A DNA stretch of 64,000 nucleotides from Nitratireductor pacificus pht-3B (GCF_000300335.1 NZ_AMRM01000016.1:58885-122884), one strand, 5' to 3'; numbered from the stretch's first letter, positions 44,005 to 53,488 are shown. Notes: a model not told the origin generated them from the sequence alone. Numbers and translations: made by a program.

Positions 44005-44024
44005 CTATTCATTTGTCTGAATAG
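44005..44024. promoter_or_regulatory. inverted repeat in LysR-monooxygenase divergent promoter
   Basis: CTATTCA-N6-TGAATAG, perfect 7-base arms. The half-site TGAATAG also occurs at 42969-42975 in the upstream region of the LivK-like operon, there within CTATTCAcTGAA on the minus strand. One LysR protein may therefore control both import and degradation genes. Confidence 0.5.
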
Positions 44025-44104
44025 CACGGACACGGAATCCTCGTCCCGGATTTGATGGAGCCTTGCGCCTGGACGGCCGGGGCTGGCGGAACCGGAGTGG
44101 AGCA

Positions 44105-45268
44105 GTGGCAGGACTGAATGGAGGCGGCGCGCAACGCAGGGCCGAAATCGCCGGAGCGGGAATCGGCGGTTTAACCGTTGCCGCTGCGCTGGCGCAGCGC
44201 GGCTGGCGGGTGACCGTTCATGAGCGCGCTGCGGACCTGCGGACCTTTGGCGCGGGCATCTATATCTGGAGCAACGGCCTTCGCGTTCTGAAAGCTCTCG
44301 GCGCCTATGACGAGGCGACGGCTGGGGCGCATGCCGGTCCGTTGTTCGAGACGCGCGACCATGAGAACCGCGTCATGGAGGAAATTCCGATCAACCGTCC
44401 CGGTTCGGCGCGCCTGATCACCATCCTGCGGGAGACGCTGACCCGGTCGCTGATCGACATTTGCAGGGCGAACGGGGTGGAAATTCGCACCTCGTCCGAA
44501 GTCGTCGGAGCGACCCCTGAGGGCGAGCTGCTGCTGGCTGACGGCAAGCGGCAAGCGGCCGATCTTGTCGTCGGGGCCGATGGGATCAACTCCGCCGTCC
44601 GCGATTCCCTGGACCTGCTCCTCTATCGCAAACATCTCGGCTACGGCGCCGTCCGGATGTTGATCGACAGGGTCGACGGTGACGTCGCCGAGGCGGATAA
44701 GGACAAGTATATCGAACACTTCTCCGGCAGCCGGCGCATTCTCTATACGCCGGCAAGCGCCCGGCATCTGTATATTGCTTTGTGCTGCACTTCGGACGAC
44801 GAGGCCGCCTTGCGGGTGCCTTCCGACCGTGCCTTGTGGAGTGAAGCCTTTCCGCACCTGTCGCACCTTGTCGGCCGCTTCGGCAATGCCGGGCGCTGGG
44901 ATGCATTCGAGGTGGTGAAACTGAAACGCTGGAGCAGCGGCGCAGCTGCCGTTCTGGGCGATGGCGCCCACGCCATGCCTCCCTATCTCGGGCAGGGTGG
45001 GGGCTGTGCCTTGATGAATGGTCTGGGGCTTGCCGTTGCGGTGGCCGACGCGGACGATATTCCTGCCGCACTCGATGCATGGGAAGCGCGGGAGCGTCCG
45101 CTCACCGAACATACCCAGGAGCAGTCCGAGCGCCAGGGCGACATGAACCTCTGGCCGGATGCGCTGCGCTCCCAGGTGCTGACCATCACCGGACGGTCCC
45201 GTGAACTGGCAATGCTGCGCCTGCGCACCGCCATGCACGTCCCCACCGGTGCTGTGGAGGCCGTCTGA
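44105..45268 (+). CDS. FAD-dependent monooxygenase (MHPCO/salicylate hydroxylase-like)
   Basis: The protein has 387 residues from a GTG with GGAG seven bases upstream. Class A flavin monooxygenase motifs: GxGxxG in IAGAGIGGLTVAAAL (15-29), VVGADGINSAVRDS (DG motif) and AVLGDGAHAMPPYLGQGGG (GD motif). The N-terminal block RTFGAGIYIWSNGLRVL closely resembles, from memory, 2-methyl-3-hydroxypyridine-5-carboxylate oxygenase, which hydroxylates and opens a pyridine ring. Salicylate- or quinolone-hydroxylating relatives are alternatives. It heads an operon with an HOD-like dioxygenase and a formamidase-like hydrolase. Confidence 0.87.
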   Translation: MAGLNGGGAQRRAEIAGAGIGGLTVAAALAQRGWRVTVHERAADLRTFGAGIYIWSNGLRVLKALGAYDEATAGAHAGPLFETRDHENRVMEEIPINRPGSARLITILRETLTRSLIDICRANGVEIRTSSEVVGATPEGELLLADGKRQAADLVVGADGINSAVRDSLDLLLYRKHLGYGAVRMLIDRVDGDVAEADKDKYIEHFSGSRRILYTPASARHLYIALCCTSDDEAALRVPSDRALWSEAFPHLSHLVGRFGNAGRWDAFEVVKLKRWSSGAAAVLGDGAHAMPPYLGQGGGCALMNGLGLAVAVADADDIPAALDAWEARERPLTEHTQEQSERQGDMNLWPDALRSQVLTITGRSRELAMLRLRTAMHVPTGAVEAV

Positions 45269-45315
45269 CGCCCGGTACCCGAAACTCATCGCATGACGAC
45301 CCTTGGGAGGAACCC

Positions 45316-46104
45316 GTGAAGACAATACGCATCGGCGCCAATCCGTTCACCTATGACGAGGCGGGATCCGGTGATGCCGTGCTGCTCCTGTCCGGCTGGT
45401 GCCAGGATCACCGGCTGTTCAAGCATCTGGCGCCGGAACTGGCGCGTACGCACCGGGTGATCCGGCTGGATTGGCGCGGACATGGCGAAGACCGGAGCCA
45501 TGACGGCGATTTCACGACGGCCGACCAGGCTTCCGATATTGTCGCTTTCGTCGATGCGCTCGGGCTGGAAAAGGTCGTTCCGGTGTCGACGTCGCACGGT
45601 GGCTGGGCCAACATCGAGGCCACGGACCGCCTTGGCGTCGGGCGCGTGCCGCGTTCTGTCGTCATCGACTGGATCATGGTGACGCCGAACGAATCCTTCT
45701 TCACCATGATCGATGAGCTCCAGGATCGCACGAACTGGGAGAACGGGCGTAGCGACTTCTTTGGCTACTGGATCGGCGATACCGACAATCGCGACATCGT
45801 CGATCACGTCAACAACGAGATGGCCGGGTTCGACTATGAAATGTGGGCGCGCTCGGGTCGCGAGATCGCCAGGGCCTATCGGAAATGGGGCAATCCCATG
45901 GCGCGCATGAAGGCCATAGCCGAGACGCGGCCCGTCACACACATCTTCTCCCAGCCCTTCGAGCAGGAGTATCTCGCCGCGCAACAGGAATTCGCTGTGT
46001 CAAACCCCTGGTTCCAGCCAACCAAGCTCAAGGGCACGACGCATTTCCCGACGCTCGAACAGCCACGCGCAGTCGCAGACACGATTCGCGCTTTCCTGAA
46101 ATGA
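45316..46104 (+). CDS. HOD/QDO-like cofactor-independent 2,4-dioxygenase homologue (alpha/beta hydrolase fold)
   Basis: The protein has 262 residues, GTG start with GGGAGG five bases upstream. It aligns over its length with 1H-3-hydroxy-4-oxoquinaldine 2,4-dioxygenase (HOD, recalled sequence) at a constant offset of 8: Ser93 (HOD S101) in STSHGGW, Asp118 (D126) in VIDWIM, His243 (H251) in TTHFPT, Trp28 (W36) in SGWCQDH and Trp152 (W160). Two pocket residues differ: Gln30 for His38 and Thr92 for His100. HOD-type enzymes cleave 3-hydroxy-4-quinolones with O2 and release CO without a cofactor. The close homology and neighbours favour dioxygenolysis or amide hydrolysis of a ring-derived product. 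Confidence 0.82.
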   Translation: MKTIRIGANPFTYDEAGSGDAVLLLSGWCQDHRLFKHLAPELARTHRVIRLDWRGHGEDRSHDGDFTTADQASDIVAFVDALGLEKVVPVSTSHGGWANIEATDRLGVGRVPRSVVIDWIMVTPNESFFTMIDELQDRTNWENGRSDFFGYWIGDTDNRDIVDHVNNEMAGFDYEMWARSGREIARAYRKWGNPMARMKAIAETRPVTHIFSQPFEQEYLAAQQEFAVSNPWFQPTKLKGTTHFPTLEQPRAVADTIRAFLK

Positions 46105-47018
46105 CGGCCCCATCCGGTTCGGCAGCGGAACTGCTCGGCGCGCTTCGCGGCGAGGGCAGGCTTTCGCGCGAAGCGCTGGACCGCGACTACAATGCCCGTG
46201 CGACCGTGACATCCGCGCGTTTCGATGAGGAGATGCAGCGCTATCGCCAACTCTCCCAGCCGGCGCGCGCGATGCCTGGCGCAACACTGGATGTCGTCTA
46301 TGACGAGATCAGCGGACAGACACTTGATATTTTTGGCGCTGCAGCACCCGGCGAGCGCCTCAAGCCTGTCTTTCTCTTCGTTCATGGCGGCTACTGGCGT
46401 GCGTTGTCGAAACTGGATTCCGCCTTCATGGCGCCGGCGCTTGCTGAGCGTGGGATCGCGACAGCCGTTCTCGACTACCGTTTGGCGCCGGCCGTTTCGC
46501 TGGCGGAAATCGTTCGCGAGGTTCGCCAGGCAGTGTCTTTCCTCTGGCGGCGCGGTGCGAATTACGGGGTCGATCCACAGCGCATCTTTGCGGGCGGAAG
46601 TTCGGCGGGAGGTCACCTCACCGGGACGCTGCTCGCAAACGGATGGCAGGCGGCAGCCCAGGTGCCGGAGAACGTCGTCAAGGGCGCGCTCACGATCAGC
46701 GGCCTTTTTCATCTGGCGCCGATCGCCGCTTCCTTCGTGCAGGAATGGATAGGCCTGACCCCGCGCGAGGTTGCCGAACTGAGCCCGGCCGAGCACATTT
46801 CGGGCATCGGCTGCCCGCTCATCGTCGCCTTTGCGTCGGGGGAACCCGCAGGCTTCGGCAGGCAATCCCGCGCCTATCACCAACTTTGGCGCGAAGCCGG
46901 ACATGAATGCGGATTCATGGAGATCCCCGACCGTAATCATTTCGACGTCGTTCTCGACCTTGCCGACCCCGAGACAATGCTTTCACACGCATTGACCGAA
47001 CTGGTGAGGCGCGGCTGA
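46101..47018 (+). CDS. alpha/beta hydrolase, arylformamidase (kynurenine formamidase)-like
   Basis: The protein has 305 residues, start overlapping the previous stop (ATGA). The family motifs are LSREALDRDYNARATV near the start, the oxyanion motif FVHGGYWRALSK, the nucleophile elbow FAGGSSAGGHL and the histidine in PDRNHFDVV. Arylformamidases of this type hydrolyse N-formyl or N-acyl anthranilate and kynurenine amides. It would release the acyl or formyl group from the product of the HOD-like enzyme. Confidence 0.85.
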   Translation: MTAPSGSAAELLGALRGEGRLSREALDRDYNARATVTSARFDEEMQRYRQLSQPARAMPGATLDVVYDEISGQTLDIFGAAAPGERLKPVFLFVHGGYWRALSKLDSAFMAPALAERGIATAVLDYRLAPAVSLAEIVREVRQAVSFLWRRGANYGVDPQRIFAGGSSAGGHLTGTLLANGWQAAAQVPENVVKGALTISGLFHLAPIAASFVQEWIGLTPREVAELSPAEHISGIGCPLIVAFASGEPAGFGRQSRAYHQLWREAGHECGFMEIPDRNHFDVVLDLADPETMLSHALTELVRRG

Positions 47019-47023
47019 TGCGT

Positions 47024-47935
47024 TCACGTCATCTCCTGGGGCGACAGTTTCTGCGCATAACGGCGCACGACGGCGCTGAAGGCCGAGACGGCCGGCGAGA
47101 CCGAGCGTCCGCTGGCGTGGATAAGCACAACCTCGCGCGAGATCGTCGGCGCTTCCAGAAGCCGCCCCGATACCCTGTGGTGGCGGGCAGTGGCGAGTGC
47201 ATAGGTTGGAAGCACGGAGACGCCCAGCCCGGCTTCGACCAGCGCCAGCGCCGTGGCGATGTGCGACACCTCGAATGTCGGGCGCAGCGGCAGTTGAACG
47301 GTTTCGAAACCAACCTCGACGAGCAGACGGATACCGCTGTCCCGGGTGAGCGCGATCAGCGGCTGGCCGGCCAGTTCGCTCCAGGCGATGGACGTCTTCT
47401 CCCTAAAGGGGCTCTGATCGTCGCAGAACAGCATCAGGTTGTCCCGCATAAGCACCACTCTTTCGATCCCTTCTTCGCCGGATGGAAAGGTGCCGAGCCC
47501 GCAATCCGCCTTGCCGCTGCGAACGCTTTCGACGATCTGCTCCGTGCTGATGTCTGCGACCTGAACGCTGATGCCCGGATAGCGGCTCTGGAAGTCGGCG
47601 ATCGCTTGCGGCAGCACGACGGCGGCAAGGAGTGGCGGAGCGGCGATGCGCAGGCGTCCCCGCCGCCGCTCGGCCAGCTGATGGACGCTTTCCACCGCGT
47701 GTTCCAGTTCCTCAATTGCCTTCGAGGCCGAGTCGCGGAATTCACGGCCTGCGTCGGTGAGTTCGACGCGCCGTGTCGTGCGGTCGAACAACCGCACGCC
47801 GAGCTCTGCTTCGAGATCCTTGATCGCCTGCGACAGCGCGGGTTGCGCGATGTTGAGCCGCTTCGAAGCGCGCGAGAAGTTGCCGAGTTCGGCGACTGCC
47901 AGAAATCCGTCGATCTGCTTGATCGTTATCTTCAT
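47024..47935 (-). CDS. LysR-family transcriptional regulator
   Basis: The protein has 303 residues from the ATG at 47935. The HTH is MKITIKQIDGFLAVAELGNF with IAQPALSQAIKDLEAELG, followed by the LFDRTTRRVELTDAG turn typical of the aromatic-compound (CynR/CatM-like) branch. It converges with the formamidase-like gene (5 bases apart) and is divergent from the aldehyde dehydrogenase gene, which it probably controls. Confidence 0.92.
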   Translation of the reverse strand: MKITIKQIDGFLAVAELGNFSRASKRLNIAQPALSQAIKDLEAELGVRLFDRTTRRVELTDAGREFRDSASKAIEELEHAVESVHQLAERRRGRLRIAAPPLLAAVVLPQAIADFQSRYPGISVQVADISTEQIVESVRSGKADCGLGTFPSGEEGIERVVLMRDNLMLFCDDQSPFREKTSIAWSELAGQPLIALTRDSGIRLLVEVGFETVQLPLRPTFEVSHIATALALVEAGLGVSVLPTYALATARHHRVSGRLLEAPTISREVVLIHASGRSVSPAVSAFSAVVRRYAQKLSPQEMT

Positions 47936-48006
47936 CAGGCGCGTCCTTTGTCCACGCGGCATCGTTTGCGATATCGGCGTGCGATTTATACAGAAATCAA
48001 TATCAA

Positions 48007-48036
48007 TTTATCAAACAAATCCATCTTGTCGATAAA
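48007..48036. promoter_or_regulatory. inverted repeat in LysR-ALDH divergent promoter
   Basis: TTTATC (48007-48012) and GATAAA (48031-48036), extended by ACAA and TTGT on the inner sides, form an imperfect dyad midway between the divergent starts. Candidate LysR site. Confidence 0.45.
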
Positions 48037-48128
48037 TGCAAATCGACGATCCTTTCCACACGGGCGACACGCAGGCTGCGCCGTGCTGCCCCATTTCATT
48101 GATCCTGTCCGAAAGTGCCGAGGCATAT

Positions 48129-49562
48129 ATGTCAAACTATCCTGATCTTCAGCTCTACATTGGCGGTGCCTGGCGCAAGACGGCGGACACGCTGCCGGTC
48201 GTGAACCCGGTCGATGAAAGCCTGATCGGTGCATTGCCTGTGGCCACGGAGCGGGATCTCGACGACGCGCTGTCCGCCGCTGCCGATGGGCTGAAGGTGT
48301 GGAGCCGCGCGGCGCCGGCGCGCCGTGCAGAGATCATCCGCAGGGCGGCGGCTTTGATGCGCGAGCGGATCGAGGAGATTGCGCTCGACATCACCTGCGA
48401 GCATGGCAAGCCTCTGACGCAGGCGCGCCTGGAGGTTATTCGCGGCTGCGAGTTCTTCGAATGGGACGCAGGCGAAGCACAGCGTCTCTACGGCCGTGTG
48501 ATCCCCAGCGAACCCGGCATCCGCTACGTTGTGCATCATCAGCCGATCGGAACCGTTGCTGCTTTTTCACCTTGGAACTTTCCCATGAGCCAGCCGTCGC
48601 GCAAGGTGGCTGGCGCACTGGCCGCCGGGTGCTCGATCATCCTCAAGGCGGCCGAAGAGACTCCGGCGGGTGCGCTTCACATCGCGCGCGCCTTTCATGA
48701 CGCCGGCCTGCCCGCTGGCGTGCTCAATCTCGTTTTCGGCGTTCCGGCTCGCATCTCCGAGTATCTGATCCCCCAGGATCAGGTGCGGCTGATTGCTTTC
48801 ACCGGCTCCACCGCGGTGGGCAAGCATCTGGCGGGGCTTGCTGCCCGGCATATCAAGCCCGTTCTTATGGAACTGGGCGGTCATGCGCCGGTCATCGTCT
48901 GTGACGATGCCGATGCACATCAGGCCGGCATCGTTTCCGCGGTGCGCAAGGCCCGCAATGCCGGGCAGGTCTGCACCTCGCCCACCCGGTTTTTCGTCCA
49001 TGAGCGGTCCTTCGACACTTTTACGGCGTCCTTCGTGGAAAGGGCCCGGTCGGTGAAGATCGGCGACGGGCTGGATGCCGCGACCGAGATGGGACCGCTG
49101 GCTAATCATCGGCGGATCGAGGCGATGGAAGGCCTCGTCGCGGATGCGGTTTCCGCCGGGGCCCGCCTGCTCGCCGGAGGCGAGCGGATCGGCAATCGCG
49201 GCTATTTTTTCCCCGTCACGGTGCTGGCCAATGTTCCCGACACTGCCCGCATCATGCGCGAGGAGCCGTTCGGTCCGCTTGCCGTTATCAATCCGGTGGC
49301 CTCGCTGGATGAGGCGATCGCGAAGGCGAATTCGGTTCCTTTCGGTCTCGCAGCCTACGCGTTCACCAATGCCGCCGCCAATGCGGACAGGCTCACAGAC
49401 GAGATCGAGGCCGGCAATCTGTCGATCAACACACTCGAAGCTTCTGTCGCAGAGACACCGTTCGGAGGCGTGAAGGAAAGCGGTTACGGCCGGGAAGGCG
49501 GAGCGGAGGGCATCACCCACTACACGGTGGTGAAGAACGTCTCGCATCGCATGGCGATCTGA
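48129..49562 (+). CDS. NAD(P)-dependent aldehyde dehydrogenase (semialdehyde type)
   Basis: The protein has 477 residues from the ATG at 48129 (GAGG just upstream; an earlier frame start is unsupported). The catalytic set is complete: Asn in FSPWNFPMSQ, Glu in LMELGGHAP, and Cys in NAGQVCTSPTRFF. SSADH/2-aminomuconate-semialdehyde dehydrogenase-like ending (ETPFGGVKESGYGREGG). Next to a 3-hydroxyanthranilate dioxygenase, oxidation of an aminomuconate or other ring-cleavage semialdehyde is likely. Confidence 0.92.
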   Translation: MSNYPDLQLYIGGAWRKTADTLPVVNPVDESLIGALPVATERDLDDALSAAADGLKVWSRAAPARRAEIIRRAAALMRERIEEIALDITCEHGKPLTQARLEVIRGCEFFEWDAGEAQRLYGRVIPSEPGIRYVVHHQPIGTVAAFSPWNFPMSQPSRKVAGALAAGCSIILKAAEETPAGALHIARAFHDAGLPAGVLNLVFGVPARISEYLIPQDQVRLIAFTGSTAVGKHLAGLAARHIKPVLMELGGHAPVIVCDDADAHQAGIVSAVRKARNAGQVCTSPTRFFVHERSFDTFTASFVERARSVKIGDGLDAATEMGPLANHRRIEAMEGLVADAVSAGARLLAGGERIGNRGYFFPVTVLANVPDTARIMREEPFGPLAVINPVASLDEAIAKANSVPFGLAAYAFTNAAANADRLTDEIEAGNLSINTLEASVAETPFGGVKESGYGREGGAEGITHYTVVKNVSHRMAI

Positions 49563-49706
49563 CCGCGCGCCGCACCGAAGCACACAAGGAGCACCCCGCG
49601 CAACGGAGAACTCATAAGGAAAAGCGATGAATTAATACGGAAAATCACGATTGCCTTATAGGCACTCGGCGCGTTCCCTCGAAAGATCTGTAAAGGTTCT
49701 CGATCC

Positions 49707-50660
49707 ATGAACTACGACAGGAAGTCCGCCAAGTCCCACGCCCGCGAAACCATGCAGGGCATATGGGCAGCAGCGCTGATGCCCTTCACTCCATCTCTCG
49801 AACTCGATGAAGAGGGTTTTCGGCGCAACATCGATCACTGGATCGAAGACCTTGGCATCGATGGCTTCTTCATCGCCGGCAAGCAAGGCGAATTCTTCTC
49901 GATGTCCGTCGATGAGCGCAAGCGCTGCTTCGATCTTGCGATCGATGCATGTGCAGGGCGGGCCCAGACAATCATGTCCTGCTCTGACCAGAACATGGAT
50001 GTCGTCATTGATCTGGCACGGCACGCACAGAAAGCCGGCGCGGACTACATCGTTGTCCATGCGCCCGTCCTGCACTTTTTCAAGGCGCAGGACGAGACGC
50101 TGCTGAACTACTACCGGATGATTGCCGACAAGGTCGATATCGGCATGGCCTTGTGGAGCCATCCCGACAGCGGCTATCTGATGAGCCCGGAACTCTGCAA
50201 CCGGCTGGCCGACATCGAGACTGTCGTCGCGATCAAATACTCCGTGCCGCGCCCGATGTATGCAGAGCTGACCCGGCTCGCCGGCGACCGGATCATCGTC
50301 TCGACCGCCTCCGAGGAAGAGTGGTTGGACAACGTCCTTGAACTTGGATGGCGGCTCTATCTCTGCTCATCCCCGCCCTATCTTCTGCAGACGAAGCATG
50401 ATCGGCGGATGCGCGAATACACCGATCTGGCCTTCGCGGGGCGCGGTGATGAGGCGCGCGCCATCCGGGACAGTCTCGATCCGGTCCGCAATGCACTGCG
50501 CAGCACGCGTCCGACCGAGAAACCGCACGCTCACCAGAAATACTGGCAGGACCTGCTCGGTCAGACGGGCGGAGCCGTGAGGGCGCCGCTGCTCGACTTG
50601 AGCGAGGATGAGAAAGCCAGGACACGCGCCGCCTTCGAGGCGTGCGGATTGCAACTCTAA
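49707..50660 (+). CDS. DapA-family aldolase/lyase with Tyr-to-Trp change, copy 1
   Basis: The protein has 317 residues. It is a (beta/alpha)8 member of the dihydrodipicolinate synthase/N-acetylneuraminate lyase family, with the Schiff-base lysine in VVAIKYSVP and the substrate loop AGKQGEFFSM. The usual catalytic tyrosine (YNxP motif) is replaced: the strand reads MALWSHPDSGYL. The reaction may therefore differ from simple retro-aldol cleavage, for example hydratase-aldolase or decarboxylase. A related gene with the tyrosine lies at 58942. Confidence 0.87.
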   Translation: MNYDRKSAKSHARETMQGIWAAALMPFTPSLELDEEGFRRNIDHWIEDLGIDGFFIAGKQGEFFSMSVDERKRCFDLAIDACAGRAQTIMSCSDQNMDVVIDLARHAQKAGADYIVVHAPVLHFFKAQDETLLNYYRMIADKVDIGMALWSHPDSGYLMSPELCNRLADIETVVAIKYSVPRPMYAELTRLAGDRIIVSTASEEEWLDNVLELGWRLYLCSSPPYLLQTKHDRRMREYTDLAFAGRGDEARAIRDSLDPVRNALRSTRPTEKPHAHQKYWQDLLGQTGGAVRAPLLDLSEDEKARTRAAFEACGLQL

Positions 50661-51251
<591 letters not shown>

Positions 51252-51323
51252 CCGAACAAGCAATCAACAAACACGAAAATCGTCACAATGGACGCCCGAC
51301 CGGGGCAAATGGGAGGCAATACA

Positions 51324-52505
51324 TTGACAGTCAGAAAATATCTGCTCACCGCGGGCCTTTTGTCGGCGATGGTTGGGGTTGGCCAAGCCCAGGAACTGGT
51401 CAAGATCGGCATGATCACGACGCTTTCAGGACCTGCAGGCTATCTTGGCCAGGATATCCGGGATGGCTTTCAACTGGCCATCGACGAGAGCGGCGGGTCG
51501 CTCGGCGGTGTATCGGTGGAGCTGGTGGTCGAGGATGACGGACTGAAGCCCGGCAACGCGCGGCAGATTGCCGAAGCCATGCTGGCTGACAATATCAGGC
51601 TCTTTACCGGGATCGTTTTCGCCAACGTCGCTTTCGCCGCCGTGCCGGAGATACTCGACAACGACGCGGTCTATGTCAGCGCCAACACGGCATCCTCGAC
51701 CTTCGCTGGCGGCGATTGTCATCCCAATTACTTCGTCAGCTCGTGGCAGGACGACAGCCAGGGTGAAAGCGCCGGCGCCCTTGCGCAATCGCTCGGTCAC
51801 AAGACGGCCTTCCTCGTCGCGCCCAACTATCAGGCGGGCAAGGAGACCATGGTTGCCTTCAAGCGCTTCTACAAGGGCGAGATCGTCGGTGAAATCTACA
51901 CCGGCCTCGACCAGACCGACTTCGCTGCCGAAATGGCGCAGATCCGCGCCGCAAAACCCGACGTCGTCTACGAGTTTGAGCCGGGCGGACTGGGGATAGC
52001 CTTTATCCGCCAGTACCAGCAGGCAGGTCTCATCAATCAGATTCCGCTGGTCGTACATCCGGCTTCCATGGATCATGTGATCCTCGGCGCTGTCGGTGAG
52101 GCAGCCACCGGCCTGCAGGTCACCAGTCACTGGAACGATGATTTCGACAATCCGGTCAACAAGACCTTTGTCGAGGCCTGGCGCAAAAAGTATGATGATC
52201 GCCCCGCGACATACTATGCAGCGCAGGGCTATGACGCAGCGCTGCTGATCGCGGCGGGCCTTGAGAAAAGCCCGGCGGGGGCACGAGATTCGTCCGCGTT
52301 CAGAAAGGCGCTGCTCGGTGCCGAGATACCCTCCGTGCGCGGTTCTTTCAAATTCGGTCTGAACCAGCATCCCGTACAGGATTGGTATGCGCTCGAGGCG
52401 ATCAAGAACGATGCCGGCCAAATGGTGCTGCGGACCGAAGGCAAAGTGCTGACGGCACATGGCGACAGCTATGCTGCAGAATGCGAGATGCCGGCCGCCG
52501 AATAA
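51324..52505 (+). CDS. branched-chain amino acid-type ABC substrate-binding protein, copy 2 (orphan)
   Basis: The protein has 393 residues if it starts at TTG 51324, which has GGGAGG seven bases upstream and gives a proper signal peptide (LTVRKYLLTAGLLSAMVGVG, cut near AQA-QELV). ATGs at 51288 or 51309 lack a good site. It shares long blocks with the SBP at 41659 and there is no permease or ATPase beside it. It probably feeds the LivHMGF-type importer at 38225-41585 with a related ligand. Confidence 0.9.
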   Translation: MTVRKYLLTAGLLSAMVGVGQAQELVKIGMITTLSGPAGYLGQDIRDGFQLAIDESGGSLGGVSVELVVEDDGLKPGNARQIAEAMLADNIRLFTGIVFANVAFAAVPEILDNDAVYVSANTASSTFAGGDCHPNYFVSSWQDDSQGESAGALAQSLGHKTAFLVAPNYQAGKETMVAFKRFYKGEIVGEIYTGLDQTDFAAEMAQIRAAKPDVVYEFEPGGLGIAFIRQYQQAGLINQIPLVVHPASMDHVILGAVGEAATGLQVTSHWNDDFDNPVNKTFVEAWRKKYDDRPATYYAAQGYDAALLIAAGLEKSPAGARDSSAFRKALLGAEIPSVRGSFKFGLNQHPVQDWYALEAIKNDAGQMVLRTEGKVLTAHGDSYAAECEMPAAE

Positions 52506-52668
52506 GGGGCAGGCTGCTGAGCCGGTACATTTCAAACGTCCAGGTGACGGATCAATATCCTGCAGGATGGAGACGATCTGGCACCTGGAGCCTCCCCCGG
52601 ATCGGGTCGCCAAACCACTCATAAACCCGCGTGGCCAGAGGGGAGCCGTGGATGCAACCGGCTTCAGT

Positions 52669-53346
52669 CTAGGTTGTGAGTGGCTGGCGCATCGGCTTCC
52701 TGCTGTCCTGCGTGATGTGCGATATGATGTTCACGGCCGTTTTCGCCACGTGCCTCTTCATCGCGTCGCTGGCGCCGTCGCCATCGTTCCTCAGGATGCA
52801 GTCGACGACTTCCTGATGTTCCTCCCACGATTGTGCGACCCGGCCCTCCGAGAACAGGAACCGGGCGTGGAACATGGAAAGCCGGTTCCGGACATCGAGC
52901 GTGATGTCCCGCAACGCATCATTGTGGCATGCATCGTAGATCGCCCGGTGCAGGGCATGGTTGGCTTCTGCATAGGCGGCCATGTCGTGGAGCCTGATCG
53001 CCTCCAGCCCCTGCTCATGGAGCATGCGGATATGCTCGCGCTGCACCGCATCAGCCCGCAGGGCGCAGTACTTGGCGCAAAGTCCCTCGAGCTCCCCGGA
53101 GGCTTCATAGAGGTTCCGAAGCGTTGCCGTGTCGATCGTCGCCACTGCAAAACCGCGCCGCGGCTGGTGTTCGATCAGCCGCGTCGAGGCGAGTTCGCGG
53201 AGGGCGTCGCGAATAGGACTGCGCGAGACTTCGAAGCGATCAGCAAGGGATTGCTCGTCCAGCCGGTCGCCCGGCGACAGTTCACCCTTCAGGATCTCTT
53301 CTGAAAGGGTGTTGGCAATCTTTCTGCTCAGAGTGCTGTTCGCCAT
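52669..53346 (-). CDS. GntR-family transcriptional regulator (FCD domain)
   Basis: The protein has 225 residues. The winged helix is about 8-75 (GDRLDEQSLADRFEVSRSPI), and the FCD domain follows with NHALHRAIYDACHN and RHVAKTAVNII. It is divergent from the GST gene. The perfect dyad at 53460 and the repeated sites at 54286-54323 are candidate operators. Confidence 0.93.
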   Translation of the reverse strand: MANSTLSRKIANTLSEEILKGELSPGDRLDEQSLADRFEVSRSPIRDALRELASTRLIEHQPRRGFAVATIDTATLRNLYEASGELEGLCAKYCALRADAVQREHIRMLHEQGLEAIRLHDMAAYAEANHALHRAIYDACHNDALRDITLDVRNRLSMFHARFLFSEGRVAQSWEEHQEVVDCILRNDGDGASDAMKRHVAKTAVNIISHITQDSRKPMRQPLTT

Positions 53347-53459
53347 GGGGTTCCGCTCGTTCCGGTAAAGACCGACTGAATTCGATCACGCAGTTGCAAT
53401 TCGCCGAACATTAGCAACGAGTCCCTTGCTTTTCCAGTCATTAATGTCGACATTATCTG

Positions 53460-53477
53460 ATTATTGTACGCAATAAT
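53460..53477. promoter_or_regulatory. perfect dyad operator before the GST gene
   Basis: ATTATTG-TACG-CAATAAT, perfect 7-base arms around TACG. It lies 11 bases before the GST start and recurs in part (ATTGTACGCA..TAAT) at 54310, before the FAH gene. Probable site for the GntR regulator at 52669. Confidence 0.65.
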
Positions 53478-53488
53478 GGGAGATTGCG

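Noticed and set aside
52506..52668. Bidirectional terminator (CCAGGTG...CACCTGG) between the convergent SBP and GntR genes
   Set aside because: The arms are 7 bases, about 35 bases apart and without a T run. It could be chance.
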